A DNA stretch of 54,726 nt from an uncultured Chloroflexota bacterium (GTDB lineage: Bacteria; Chloroflexota; Anaerolineae; UBA4142; SHND01), in the NCBI GenBank assembly GCA_937870825.1, contig CALMZO010000272.1, positions 1 to 54,726 of the forward strand. The letters are read 5' to 3'. Below the pieces are notes generated by a model. It searched no databases and was not told the DNA's origin. It saw nothing but the letters and a program-made list of their open reading frames with translations. Numbering within the stretch: the first letter of the stretch is position 1; the number at the start of each line of letters is the position of its first letter. The translations under genes were made by a program, and so were the position numbers. Positions 15,278 to 24,307 of the stretch are shown piece after piece.

Positions 15278-16598
15278 AATCTGCACTTTGTGCGGGGGCC
15301 AAGCCATTTGTGATGATATTGGCTTTGTTCGCAAAGATGTGCCGCTCGAACATCCCGATTTCGGCAAAGCGTTTCCCTGTCCCGCGCGTCCGCCCTCATT
15401 GGCGACGGCAGTCGTCGGCGCGCTCAATGAATCGTCGAATCTCGTCGTGCTCTCGCACATGACCTTTGACAATTTCATGCCGCAAGGTTTGGGTATCTCT
15501 GCCGAAAAACAAAAAAATTTGCAGCGCGCGTACGATGTCGCGTTTCAATTTGCCCAAGACCCGCGCGGCTGGTTGTTGTTGAAAGGCGGATTCGGCGCGG
15601 GCAAAACGCATCTCGCCGCCGCGATTGCGAATTTTCGTTTGCAAACGGGACAGCCCGCGCTCTTTATTGTCGTTCCCGATTTGTTGGATTATTTGCGCGC
15701 GACCTATTCGCCCAACAGCGCGGTGACATACGACGAACGGTTCGAATCGCTGCGCGGCGCGCCGTTGTTACTGCTCGACGATTACGGTTCACACAGCGCG
15801 ACGCCGTGGGCGACGGAAAAATTATTTCAACTCTTGAATTACCGCTACAACGCGCAACTGCCCACTGTCATTACGACAAATCAAGAATTGGAAGAGATTG
15901 ATTTGCGTTTGCGTTCGCGGCTCGCGGATGTGACGTTGTGCCAAATCGTTCACATCAACGCGCCCGATTTCCGCCAAAGCGGCGCGAATCGCGTCGAGTC
16001 CGAACTTTCGACATTGCATCTTCATCGCGACCAACGTTTTGACACATTCGATTTGCGCGAACGCGAAATGAATCGCGATGCGCGCGACGCGTTGCGCATG
16101 GCGTACGAAACATGCAAACATTACGCGGCGGCGCCGGAAGGGTGGCTCGTCTTGACGGGCGAATACGGCAGCGGCAAAACGCATCTCGCCGCCGCGATTG
16201 CCAACGAACGCGAAGAAGCAGGAGACACGACATTATTCATCGTCGTTCCCGATTTGCTCGACCACTTGCGCGCGACGTTTAATCCGAACAGTCCTGTCGG
16301 TTTTGACCGCCGCTTTGACGAAATTCGCACCGCGCAATTTCTCGTCCTCGACGATTTGGGAACCGAGAGCGCGACACCGTGGGCAAAAGAGAAACTATTT
16401 CAAATCGTGAACTATCGTTATGCCGCGCGTTTGCCCACCGTTTTCACGACAACACAAAACATTGACGAAATCGAGCCGCGTCTACGTTCGCGCATGTACG
16501 ATTTGCGCCGTTGCACCATCATCAGCGATTTCGCGCCGAGCTATCGCGGGGGAGATTTGAAACCGTCAGGGGATGGGAGAAAAAAATCCAAACGCTAA
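15195..16598 (+). CDS. Tandem DnaC/DnaI-type AAA+ helicase loader
   Basis: 467 residues, about twice a usual loader. A possible zinc region (Cys30, 33, 39, 62) precedes AAA+ copy 1 (~88-260: Walker A Lys137, Walker B Asp195-196, TTNQ sensor, LRSRL arginine finger), then AAA+ copy 2 (~283-447: Lys328, Asp386-387, TTTQ, LRSRM). The copies are recent duplicates: the 15-residue Walker A blocks GKTHLAAAIAN match exactly. The DDLGTESATPW motif of copy 2 is DDYGSHSATPW in copy 1, losing an acidic residue. It overlaps the DnaD-like gene in another frame. Probable role: loading of DnaB. Confidence 0.88.
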   Translation: MKKLGDLLPANGDLQLPASWLTSRNKNRICTLCGGQAICDDIGFVRKDVPLEHPDFGKAFPCPARPPSLATAVVGALNESSNLVVLSHMTFDNFMPQGLGISAEKQKNLQRAYDVAFQFAQDPRGWLLLKGGFGAGKTHLAAAIANFRLQTGQPALFIVVPDLLDYLRATYSPNSAVTYDERFESLRGAPLLLLDDYGSHSATPWATEKLFQLLNYRYNAQLPTVITTNQELEEIDLRLRSRLADVTLCQIVHINAPDFRQSGANRVESELSTLHLHRDQRFDTFDLREREMNRDARDALRMAYETCKHYAAAPEGWLVLTGEYGSGKTHLAAAIANEREEAGDTTLFIVVPDLLDHLRATFNPNSPVGFDRRFDEIRTAQFLVLDDLGTESATPWAKEKLFQIVNYRYAARLPTVFTTTQNIDEIEPRLRSRMYDLRRCTIISDFAPSYRGGDLKPSGDGRKKSKR

Positions 16599-16647
16599 AT
16601 CACAAAAAAAAATGCCTGACAGCGTCAGGCATTTTTTTTTGTGATTT
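16597..16647. terminator. Intrinsic terminator after helicase loader
   Basis: Stem AATGCCTGAC / GTCAGGCATT with flanking A9 and T10 runs and an outer AAATCAC / GTGATTT pairing. Confidence 0.88.
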
Positions 16648-16666
16648 TTCTTTCCCCCTGTATAAT
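16639..16666 (+). promoter_or_regulatory. Likely promoter of first lipoprotein gene
   Basis: TTGTGA (16639-16644), 16-bp spacer, TATAAT (16661-16666), overlapping the 3' arm of the terminator before it. Confidence 0.55.
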
Positions 16667-16751
16667 CGCGCCCGTTCGTGACTGCTCAACCTCGCAAATT
16701 TACCGCGCGTTTCACCCATCCTTGTCAAGTACATCTCGCATTGGAGGAAGT

Positions 16752-17468
16752 TTGAAGCAATTTAACCGGAAACGCATCGTTTCGATGCTGCTTTTTTCTA
16801 TTGCCGCGCTTGCATTTGTTCTGGCATGTAGCATTGGCTTTAGCGAGCCAATCGTTTCACAGAATGCATCAACAGCAACGCGACGGGCAACGCGCGTGGC
16901 GCGCGCAACCTTTACGCCGCGCCCTGAAGTGACCAACACTCCGATTCCTGAACCGACAGATGAGCCAACGCAAGAGCCAACCGCAGAACCCACTGCCGTT
17001 CCTGTGACTGAAACAAGACGCCCGACGCGTCGTCCCGTCACTGCCGCACCGACAAATCCGCCCGCGCCGCAGCCAACCAATCCACCCGCAGCGACGACCA
17101 ACCCGTACCCCTTTGGGTTTGTCAGCCACACTTGCGCCCATTCCGGAGGGTCACACATCTTTGTCGTTGTTTTTTCGGATTACAAAAATCCCAACAGCCA
17201 AATGGCAGGCGCGCGGGTCGCGGCATCCTACGCTCCCGATGCGGCACCTTTTGGTGACACGTATGGTGTGACCGGCGCAGACGGTTCATTTGATTATGTG
17301 ATGGCGGAACCGGGTGTGTGGACGGGAACAACGTATGCTTGGGTTGTGGATAAGGACAACAGACGCATCTCTGAAATCGCGGGTCCGGTGGAACTGAATG
17401 ACAAAGGACCTGACGACCCGGGGACTTGCCACCACGTCAAATACTTTTTCGCCAGAGGCGCACCATAG
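16752..17468 (+). CDS. Lipoprotein A of a five-member paralogous family
   Basis: 238 residues. TTG start at 16752 fixed by the SD GGAGGAAG (16743-16750). Lipobox FVLAC after a KRKR-type N-terminus; a Pro/Thr/Glu-rich linker of ~90 residues; C-terminal domain (~125-238) beginning at SHTCAHSGG and ending GTCHHVKYFF, with GVTGADGSFDYV and AYAWVVD-like strand TTYAWVVDKDNRRI. The two flanking Cys are shared by all five family members here and may form a disulfide. The fold resembles carboxypeptidase-regulatory/Ig-like domains. Extracytoplasmic, membrane-anchored; function unknown. Confidence 0.85.
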   Translation: MKQFNRKRIVSMLLFSIAALAFVLACSIGFSEPIVSQNASTATRRATRVARATFTPRPEVTNTPIPEPTDEPTQEPTAEPTAVPVTETRRPTRRPVTAAPTNPPAPQPTNPPAATTNPYPFGFVSHTCAHSGGSHIFVVVFSDYKNPNSQMAGARVAASYAPDAAPFGDTYGVTGADGSFDYVMAEPGVWTGTTYAWVVDKDNRRISEIAGPVELNDKGPDDPGTCHHVKYFFARGAP

Positions 17469-17504
17469 CCGGTGCGGTGAGGACAATTCAGCGCGTGCCA
17501 GACT

Positions 17505-17551
17505 TGACGGGTTTTCTGCTTGGGCTCTTTGCCAATCGGACAAACCCGTCA
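17505..17551. repeat. Inverted repeat upstream of DUF2142 gene
   Basis: TGACGGGTTT (17505-17514) and AAACCCGTCA (17542-17551) with a 27-base loop, just before the membrane protein start. No T-run. Confidence 0.6.
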
Positions 17552-17564
17552 GGTTGACCTCAAA

Positions 17565-19325
17565 ATGGCATCTACCATGTGGCGTCGAGATGCTCGAGAA
17601 TTTCTCCACCGATGGGGCATTTTCGGCGTCATGCTTGCATTCCTCATTCTCGCCCTGTCCTATAGCGTTGTCATTCCTCTGGGCGAAGCGGCAGACGAAG
17701 TATCACATATCGCGTACGTTGAATATGTTCTCGCGCACAAACGATTGCCGCCGCCCGAAGGGCTCGTATTGGGCGAAGCGCATCAAGCGCCGTTGTACTA
17801 TGTGGTCGCGGCGCTTGCGACGGCTTGGATTCCGCGTGACGAATTACGCGTAATCGCAAATCCGGATTTTGTTTTGAACGACCCACAAACCCCCAACTTG
17901 CTGCTCCATCCCCGTAACGAAGGATTTCCGTATCGCGGCACTGTTCTCGCGTGGCACAGCGTTCGACTCATTTCGATTCTGTTTGCAATGGTGACAGTGG
18001 GGGCGGCATGGCAAACCGCGCGCACTTTTTTCCCAAACGATTTTGCGATTCCCCTCGCGGGCACGGCGTTTGTTGCGTTTCTTCCTTCCTTTCTCTCACT
18101 CAGTTCAGTGGTCAATAATGACAATCTCATTATCATGTTGGCAAGTCTTGTTTTTTTGGTCGTCGCGCAAAACACGCAGCGCGGCTTGGATACCAAACGC
18201 ACCGCGATTTTGGGAGCGCTGTTGGGTCTCGCCGTGCTTGCCAAGTTGAACGCGTTCGCGTTGTGGGCATTTGCGGCATCGAGCTATCTGTTGATTGCCT
18301 TCCCAACGCGCGCGTGGAGCCGGCTGCTGCGACAGCTCGCGCTCTGTTTTGCGATTGCGCTCGCGATTTCGTCACCATACTTGGTTTATAATTGGCGCAC
18401 CTACGGCGACCCGTTGGCGTGGGGGCTGTATCTTCAAGTCGCGCCGCTGCGGAAAACGCCAATGAGCTTGACAGAGCTGCTCGGCTTGGCAGAGCCGGTC
18501 TTGACAAGTTTCTGGGGCAGGTTCGGCGGCGCATTGCAATTGCGGATGCCGAATGCGATTTATCTTGTTCTCGGAATCGTCGCCTGTTCCGCGCTCGCCG
18601 GGTACATTTTGGCGATGTGGCGGGGAGAGGCGGCTCTCAAGTTACGCCGCATTTTTCTCTTGATGGTGTCGCTTTTGCTCTTGCTCGGCGCGGTGTATTT
18701 GCGTTTTGTGCTTGCCGACTTGGGCGCGGGCCAAGCGCGTATGCTTTTGCCGGGGCTTGTACCTGTGGGAATTGTGTTGACGGTTGGATGGTTTGTTTTG
18801 TGGCAATCGCATCGAACGCTCGCTTTGGTAACATGGAGCGGCGGATTTTTCGGGCTTGCGCTGGTAACTTTTTTTCTAATTCAGTCTTTTTATGCCCTAC
18901 CTTTGATTCAGGCGACAGCGCGCGCGGATTCCAAACCAATTGACTTTCAGGATACAATTCGCGTGGTAAATTTCCAAGTGGAAAAAAATAACGTCGCGCC
19001 GGGCGGCGAAATTGCGGTACAATTCGATTGGGAGGCGTTAGCCGTTCCTCAAGAAAACTATTGGCTTGCGCTTCAACTGGTCGGCGCGGACGGCGGAGTC
19101 GCAAACAAAGATGGTGTTCCCTCTGCCGGACGCATCACAACCGATTGGTGGCAGCCCGGTCAAATGTTTCGCTCACGCCATGTTTTGCAAATTCCGCCCG
19201 ATGTGGAAGCGGGCGCGTACGCGTTGACGCTGGGGCTTCATCCGTACAATCGTTGGGAATGGCTCAGAGTGGGGAACGCGGATACAATTCCGCTCGCGCA
19301 GATTGTTGTTTCTGCCAATCCATAA
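17565..19325 (+). CDS. DUF2142-like multi-pass membrane protein (GT-C-like)
   Basis: 586 residues from the Met at 17565; the 15 residues upstream are intergenic repeat. About ten or eleven membrane helices (~20-460). An acidic loop after the first helix reads [18 protein letters not shown], then [17 protein letters not shown], the pattern of DUF2142/GT39-type membrane glycosyltransferases. A beta-rich extracytoplasmic C-terminal domain follows (~465-586). It probably transfers sugars from a lipid carrier outside the membrane; substrate unknown. The AMMECR1 gene starts 1 bp after its stop. Confidence 0.75.
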   Translation: MASTMWRRDAREFLHRWGIFGVMLAFLILALSYSVVIPLGEAADEVSHIAYVEYVLAHKRLPPPEGLVLGEAHQAPLYYVVAALATAWIPRDELRVIANPDFVLNDPQTPNLLLHPRNEGFPYRGTVLAWHSVRLISILFAMVTVGAAWQTARTFFPNDFAIPLAGTAFVAFLPSFLSLSSVVNNDNLIIMLASLVFLVVAQNTQRGLDTKRTAILGALLGLAVLAKLNAFALWAFAASSYLLIAFPTRAWSRLLRQLALCFAIALAISSPYLVYNWRTYGDPLAWGLYLQVAPLRKTPMSLTELLGLAEPVLTSFWGRFGGALQLRMPNAIYLVLGIVACSALAGYILAMWRGEAALKLRRIFLLMVSLLLLLGAVYLRFVLADLGAGQARMLLPGLVPVGIVLTVGWFVLWQSHRTLALVTWSGGFFGLALVTFFLIQSFYALPLIQATARADSKPIDFQDTIRVVNFQVEKNNVAPGGEIAVQFDWEALAVPQENYWLALQLVGADGGVANKDGVPSAGRITTDWWQPGQMFRSRHVLQIPPDVEAGAYALTLGLHPYNRWEWLRVGNADTIPLAQIVVSANP

Positions 19326-19326
19326 A

Positions 19327-19860
19327 ATGGACTCGCAATCGCATCCCCTCGTTTCGCTCGCCGCGCGCGCAATCAATGAATACGTGCGGCATGGGCAGCG
19401 TTTGAATTTGTCAGACGCGGAGCAACTCGCGCCCGAAGTGGCACAACGCGCCGGGACATTCGTTTCCATTCACAAAAAAAATGGCGACTTGCGCGGCTGC
19501 ATTGGAACGTTTATGCCCTTGCGCGATAATGTTGCGGATGAAGTGATTGAAAACGCGATTGCCTCCGCCTCGCGCGACCCGCGCTTTTATCCGATTCAAG
19601 AATGGGAATTGGATGACCTCGACATCTCTGTGGATGTATTGAGCGCGCCCGAACCTGTCGCGTCGATGAACGAACTCGACCCACAAACGTTCGGCGTAAT
19701 TGTCACAGACCGCGATGGCAATCGGCGCGGCTTGTTGCTGCCGATGCTGGAACAAGTGCAGACCGCCGAGCAGCAAGTAGCGATTGCGCGACAAAAAGCA
19801 TTCATCGGCGCGGATGAGCCGGTGCAACTGTTTCGCTTTCGTGTGCAGCGATACCATTAA
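19327..19860 (+). CDS. AMMECR1-domain protein (AmmeMemoRadiSam protein A type)
   Basis: 177 residues, a single AMMECR1 domain from residue ~5. Hallmarks: [20 protein letters not shown] with the invariant [23 protein letters not shown], and the [11 protein letters not shown] block. In many genomes it occurs with a MEMO protein and a radical SAM protein; neither is in this window. The ATG at 19327 lies one base after the DUF2142 stop. Biochemical role unknown. It sits inside the lipoprotein region. Confidence 0.9.
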   Translation: MDSQSHPLVSLAARAINEYVRHGQRLNLSDAEQLAPEVAQRAGTFVSIHKKNGDLRGCIGTFMPLRDNVADEVIENAIASASRDPRFYPIQEWELDDLDISVDVLSAPEPVASMNELDPQTFGVIVTDRDGNRRGLLLPMLEQVQTAEQQVAIARQKAFIGADEPVQLFRFRVQRYH

Positions 19861-19928
19861 CGCGTCAGCAGTAAATTCCGCAAAGATTTTTACTCTTGAC
19901 GTTTCCCGTTTCACGCTTGCCAACTCCA

Positions 19929-20690
19929 ATGCTTGAACGTCTCGCCCGCTGGTCGCTCCTTTCCTTTCTTCTCATTGCGATTCTCTTGGCGTGCCGCACG
20001 CTTGATCTATTCACCGGCAATCCCGTTCCACCCGCCAGTCAAATGGTTTCCAGAGCGCAAAATTTTGCAACCGAAACACGGTCTGCAACAACGCGTCCAT
20101 TTACGCGCACGCGCATTCCAACACGCGAGCCGACAGAATTTATTCCAACCGAAGCGCCGCCACCAACGGAACTCCCGCCGACGGAACCGCCGCCACCGAC
20201 ACAAGAGCCGCCGACCCCGATTCCAATTCCCACGCGCATTGCCAACACACGCGCGCCGACGAAATCGCCAACGCCCGAAGGACCAACGCCAACCGTCGCG
20301 CCCACGCGTTGTCCGCAAAAATACTGTATTGTCTATCGCGGCTGCGTACCCGACGCGGGGAACACAATCGTCGAGGGATACGTCTATAACAATGGTGTAC
20401 CGGAGAATGGAGTTCCTGTGCGGGCTTCTGTCGAAGACGGCGGGTATGCGCGCGTCGAGTTCATTTCCGGCACGGAAAAAATAAACCCGGGCAAACCTGA
20501 CCCAAACAATCCGGGATACTATATTCTTGAAATCGTGGCGGGTGCGCCGCGTGAGGGGAACTGGTGGGTGTTTGTCGTAGACGTTCCGAACGGCACGAAA
20601 AAAGTCTCCGAAGCAAAATTAATTCACACGAACGACGACCCGTACAATCCGGCGAATTGTCAGCACGCGTACGTGGATTTCGTTCGTTGA
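19929..20690 (+). CDS. Lipoprotein B, paralog
   Basis: 253 residues from the ATG at 19929. Signal ends in lipobox ILLAC. Linker ~45-135 is almost pure Pro/Thr/Glu repeats. C-terminal domain from RCPQKYCIVYRGCVP to ANCQHAYVDF, with GNWWVFVVDVPNG as the strongest block. Closest in the window to lipoprotein C (shared CPQ-YCI, PGYY, GNWWVF). Its stop overlaps the TTG start of the next gene (TTGA), so the two are translationally coupled. Confidence 0.85.
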   Translation: MLERLARWSLLSFLLIAILLACRTLDLFTGNPVPPASQMVSRAQNFATETRSATTRPFTRTRIPTREPTEFIPTEAPPPTELPPTEPPPPTQEPPTPIPIPTRIANTRAPTKSPTPEGPTPTVAPTRCPQKYCIVYRGCVPDAGNTIVEGYVYNNGVPENGVPVRASVEDGGYARVEFISGTEKINPGKPDPNNPGYYILEIVAGAPREGNWWVFVVDVPNGTKKVSEAKLIHTNDDPYNPANCQHAYVDFVR

Positions 20691-21592
20691 CCCCGCGTTC
20701 CAAACTCGCGCTGTTCATTGTCGTCGGCGCGATGTTTTCACTCAGCTGTTCGCTTTCGCTCAATGTCAACGGTCCCGGCGAAAATCCAACGCCGACCACC
20801 GTTGCGCAAGTCATCAACGTTGCGGTAGAACGCACACTCACCGCGCTCGCGCAAGAAAACGCGAATGCGGACAATGCCAACGCGGAACGCAATACACCGA
20901 ACGCAACGCTCATTGCGGAAAACGTAACAACACTCGTCGCGCAGGCGCTCTTGACACTGCAGCCGCCTTCAAGTTCGGGGCAGGCGCCGCCGACCGATAC
21001 GCGTGTCCCGCCGCGCCCAACGCGCACAGCATTTGTGCCGACAGCAGAAATTGCTGCACCACCACCGCCGACTGAAACACCGCTTCCAACCTTTACACCA
21101 TTGCCGACGGACACGCCGGTGCCGACCAACACACCCATCCCGACGGATACACCAACCTATACTCCGACGCCGACGTTCACACCGACCAACACATTCACAC
21201 CCACCATCATTCCAACGCATTGCCCGCAAGAGTACTGTATCATCATGCAGCGCTGCGAGCCGGGCGAAAACACCCGCGCCGTTGGAACGATTTATGAAAA
21301 TGACAAGCCGAAAAATGGTGTGCGCGTGCGCGTCTCGTATGCGATGGGCGGTCCGCCCGTCATTCCCGATTTTATTTCCGGCAATGACCCGAACAATCCA
21401 AACGTACCGGACCCGCTTCGTCCCGGTTATTACCAACTCGGATTGTTGGAAGGGGGCGCGCTCGCGGGCAATTGGTGGGTCTTTATCGTGAATCAAAACG
21501 ACGAGGTGATTTCACAAGGGCGACTCTTTAACACACAAGGACAACAGACCGCGACGTCTTGCCAGGTCGGCATCACGGATTTTTATCGCTAA
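20687..21592 (+). CDS. Lipoprotein C, paralog
   Basis: 301 residues, with a TTG start at 20687 overlapping the previous stop; this places a signal SKLALFIVVGAMFSLSC with lipobox SLSC at the N-terminus. A helical, Asn/Ala-rich segment (~35-95) precedes a Pro/Thr linker of TPTFTPTNT type (~120-180). The C-terminal domain runs from HCPQEYCIIMQRCEP to TSCQVGITDFYR with GNWWVFIVNQNDEVI. The extra helical segment distinguishes it from its paralogs. Function unknown. Confidence 0.82.
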   Translation: MTPRSKLALFIVVGAMFSLSCSLSLNVNGPGENPTPTTVAQVINVAVERTLTALAQENANADNANAERNTPNATLIAENVTTLVAQALLTLQPPSSSGQAPPTDTRVPPRPTRTAFVPTAEIAAPPPPTETPLPTFTPLPTDTPVPTNTPIPTDTPTYTPTPTFTPTNTFTPTIIPTHCPQEYCIIMQRCEPGENTRAVGTIYENDKPKNGVRVRVSYAMGGPPVIPDFISGNDPNNPNVPDPLRPGYYQLGLLEGGALAGNWWVFIVNQNDEVISQGRLFNTQGQQTATSCQVGITDFYR

Positions 21593-21661
21593 ACCTTTTG
21601 GTCTTTAACACATCGGCGCGATAATCCCAAATGCTCCGCTCGATGTTTGGAACATTTGTTT

Positions 21662-22174
21662 ATGCCAAAATTTTCTGCGCGCCTTATGCTTTTGTTTTTA
21701 TTGAGTGCAGCATTTTTTCTGCTCGCGTGTGAAACCTCCGCGTTGGTACAGGGCGTACTCTCTGCGCCGACACGAACCGCGGCGAACACACCACAGGGCG
21801 CAGCCCCATCAAGAAATCCGACACGCCCACCCAACGCGCCGTTTGACTTTACGCCCATCGGCGCACCGCGCTGCGTTGCGGGAAACGATTCCGTTTCTGT
21901 CGTGAAGGGAAGTCTCGTCAATGCGGGCGCGCCGGTCGTCGGACAAAGAGTTCAAGCATCCTCAAGACCCGGCGGCGAAGCCTTCGGAAACGCGCCGGTC
22001 ATTTCCGACGACAATGGAGATTTTGAATTGAGGTTTGTGTGCCAAGGCAGCGCGTGCAATGGTTCGTATTGGCTTTGGGTCATCAACGAACAGGATGAAC
22101 AAGTTTCGCCGCTCATCGAATTTATTTTCGACAATCAATGTCGGCGCGGCACCGTAAATTTTTCCGCGCGATAG
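21662..22174 (+). CDS. Lipoprotein D, paralog with short linker
   Basis: 170 residues from the ATG at 21662. Signal MPKFSARLMLLFLLSAAFF with lipobox LLAC. The linker is short (~25-60), without long PT repeats. C-terminal domain PRCVAGNDSVSVVKGSL to NQCRRGTVNF, with VGQRVQASSRPGGEAFG, ISDDNGDFELRF and YWLWVINEQDEQVSP. Closest to lipoprotein E downstream. An extra Cys pair (CQGSAC) lies inside the domain. Confidence 0.82.
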   Translation: MPKFSARLMLLFLLSAAFFLLACETSALVQGVLSAPTRTAANTPQGAAPSRNPTRPPNAPFDFTPIGAPRCVAGNDSVSVVKGSLVNAGAPVVGQRVQASSRPGGEAFGNAPVISDDNGDFELRFVCQGSACNGSYWLWVINEQDEQVSPLIEFIFDNQCRRGTVNFSAR

Positions 22175-22182
22175 CTTTCAAC

Positions 22183-22848
22183 ATGAAACGATTTACGATT
22201 TATTTCTCAGTGTTCCTTCTGGGAACGAGTATGTTTTTGTTAGCGTGTCGGACGTTGAATATCTTTGCGGGTGATACCGCGACGGACACGACGCCGACGC
22301 GTGCGCGCACGCGCGCGTCACAACGTCCAACCTTTACCCCGATTCCTCCACCGACAGAGACACCCCTCCCGACGGAAACGCCGGAACCGACAGAAACGCC
22401 GGAACCGACAGAAACGCCGGAACCGCCCACTGCAACGCGTCGTCCCGCCACACCGCGCCCGCGTCCAACAAACACATTGCCTCCGCCAACCGTGCAACCG
22501 ACGCCATTGCCAACTCCAACTCAAATTTTCGAATGGATTTTGGACGGCAGTCAATCTTGCACGACAGGCGCAGAAGACAAAACGAAGGTAACCGGAAAAA
22601 TAATCGCCAATAACAAAGGCGCGATCGGACAACGCGTGCAGGGTTCGTCGGGACCCGGCGGTGAACCAATCAGTGACAATCCCACCCCTTCCGACAAAGA
22701 TGGCAATTACGAAGTATTCTTTGGCAAGGCGAACGGGGATTTTTGGATCTGGATGATTGACCCGAACGGGCGGCAAATTTCACCTTTTGTGAAATTTCGT
22801 TTTGACAGCAACTGTCGGGTCGGCAAACAGAATTTCAAGAAACGCTGA
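22183..22848 (+). CDS. Lipoprotein E, paralog
   Basis: 221 residues from the ATG at 22183, 8 bp after the previous stop. Lipobox LLAC; linker ~35-115 includes a tandem 18-base repeat read as PETPEPTETPEPTE. C-terminal domain SCTTGAEDKTKVTGKI to SNCRVGKQNF, with VQGSSGPGGEPISD, DKDGNYEVFF and FWIWMIDPNGRQISP. A close relative of lipoprotein D. Closed by a hairpin terminator. Confidence 0.85.
   Translation: MKRFTIYFSVFLLGTSMFLLACRTLNIFAGDTATDTTPTRARTRASQRPTFTPIPPPTETPLPTETPEPTETPEPTETPEPPTATRRPATPRPRPTNTLPPPTVQPTPLPTPTQIFEWILDGSQSCTTGAEDKTKVTGKIIANNKGAIGQRVQGSSGPGGEPISDNPTPSDKDGNYEVFFGKANGDFWIWMIDPNGRQISPFVKFRFDSNCRVGKQNFKKR
22380..22431 (+). repeat. 18-bp tandem repeat in lipoprotein E linker
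   Basis: CCGGAACCGACAGAAACG occurs about three times in a row and codes the PEPTET linker; a slippage-prone tract that could vary in length. Confidence 0.8.
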
Positions 22849-22852
22849 AATA

Positions 22853-22902
22853 AAAACCTTCGAGGATAGCGACAAACTTTCGCAAAATCCCTCGAAGGTT
22901 TT
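22853..22902 (+). terminator. Hairpin terminator of lipoprotein cluster
   Basis: AAAACCTTCGAGG (22853-22865) pairs with CCTCGAAGGTTTT (22890-22902). The same ACCTTCGAGG stem is used at 32805-32837. Confidence 0.75.
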
Positions 22903-22910
22903 CTCTCTCT

Positions 22911-24302
22911 ATGAGCATTCTCACCCCGTGGCTCCATCGCATTGACCTCTTTCGCAAACGCGCGCCGAACGAACCACTCTCGCTCAATCGTCAACTGTTT
23001 CATCTCGCGTGGCCCTCGCTCGTCGAAAATCTCTTGCAAACAATGCTCGGCGTCGTGGACTTGATTTTTGTCGGCAAGCTTGGCGCGGACGCGATTGCAG
23101 GCATCGGGCTTGGCAATCAATTGATGTTCACGCTCGTCGTCGCGTTCATGGGGCTTGGCGTCGGCACCACCGCGCTCGTCGCCCGCGCCATCGGCGCGAA
23201 ACAGCGCCACGACGCAATGCACATTACGAAACAATCGCTGTTGTTGACGTTGGGGATTTCGGTCATCGTCGCCGTGTTAGGCATTGTGTTTGGCGAGCGC
23301 GTGCTGGACTTGATGGGCGCAACGCCGCCGGTCGCCAAACTCGGCAGCGAATTTCTTCAAGTCACCGCGCTCTTTTCCGTGTTCATCGGCATCATGTTTG
23401 TCGGCGGCGGCGCGCTGCGCGGCGCGGGCGACACGCGCACGCCAATGCTCATTACGGGCTTTATCAACATTGTCAACATCATTCTCGATTACGGACTCAT
23501 TTTTGGAAATTTGGGACTGCCGCAGCTCGGCGCGATTGGCACGGCGTACGCGACGACGTTTGCGCGCGGCGTTGGCGCGGCGTTGATTCTCGTCGCGTTG
23601 TTTTGGAAAAATCGCGCGCTCGTTTTGCCACTGCGCGGCGATTGGAATTTTGAGCCGCAAGTGATTCGCCGCATCATGAACATCGGACTGCCCGCGTCGG
23701 GCGAAAATATCATTTTTCAACTCGGCTTGCTCACCTTCAGCGCGATGATTGTCGGACTCGGCACGGCGGACATTGCGGCGATGAACGTTTCCTTCAACAT
23801 CATGGGCTTTTCGATTTTGCCCGCGTTCGCGTTCGGCGTCGCGGCGACAACGCTCGTGGGACAAAATCTCGGCGCGGGCAATATCCCGCGCGCGGAAGCC
23901 AGCGCGTGGCACGCGTTAAAAAGCGGTACGTTGTGGATGTGCGCGATGGGCGTCATCTTTATTTTCGCGCGCACACAACTTGTGCAGCTTTATACGACGG
24001 ATGCAAGCGTTGTGCCGCTCGCCGCGATGCTGCTTATCATGATAGGTCTGATGCAGCCGTTTCAAGCGATAGCGGTAATTTTGTCGAGCGCGCTGCGCGG
24101 CGCGGGGGACACGCGCGCGACGATGTTGATTACCACATTCACCACGTGGGGCATTCGTGTCTGCGTCGGCTATGTTTTGGGAATTGTGTTTGGGTTGGGC
24201 TTGCTCGGCGTCTGGCTCGGCTGGTGCACTGATTTTTTCATTCGCGCCATGTTGATTGTGCTGCGTTTTCGCTCGGGAAAATGGAAAACGCTAAAAGTCT
24301 GA
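22911..24302 (+). CDS. MATE-family efflux transporter
   Basis: 463 residues, twelve predicted helices in two homologous halves (~25-235, ~245-450). MATE signature regions: LAWPSLVENLLQTMLGVVDL and repeated GRGAGDTRTPM-type loops (GALRGAGDTRTPML and SALRGAGDTRATML). Exports drugs or metabolites in exchange for Na+ or H+; substrate unknown. The ATG lies directly after the hairpin at 22853-22902, so expression needs readthrough or a promoter inside that region. Confidence 0.93.
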   Translation: MSILTPWLHRIDLFRKRAPNEPLSLNRQLFHLAWPSLVENLLQTMLGVVDLIFVGKLGADAIAGIGLGNQLMFTLVVAFMGLGVGTTALVARAIGAKQRHDAMHITKQSLLLTLGISVIVAVLGIVFGERVLDLMGATPPVAKLGSEFLQVTALFSVFIGIMFVGGGALRGAGDTRTPMLITGFINIVNIILDYGLIFGNLGLPQLGAIGTAYATTFARGVGAALILVALFWKNRALVLPLRGDWNFEPQVIRRIMNIGLPASGENIIFQLGLLTFSAMIVGLGTADIAAMNVSFNIMGFSILPAFAFGVAATTLVGQNLGAGNIPRAEASAWHALKSGTLWMCAMGVIFIFARTQLVQLYTTDASVVPLAAMLLIMIGLMQPFQAIAVILSSALRGAGDTRATMLITTFTTWGIRVCVGYVLGIVFGLGLLGVWLGWCTDFFIRAMLIVLRFRSGKWKTLKV

Positions 24303-24307
24303 CGACG

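Noticed and set aside
16900..17100. Short tandem repeats as a CRISPR-like array
   Set aside because: Irregular Pro/Thr codon repeats inside a lipoprotein linker; no constant repeat-spacer pattern.
20461..21138. Minus-strand frame with GVSVGSGVSVG repeats
   Set aside because: Complement of the Pro/Thr-rich linkers of lipoproteins B and C; repetition is inherited from the real genes. The same applies to 22200-22475 and 16712-17158.
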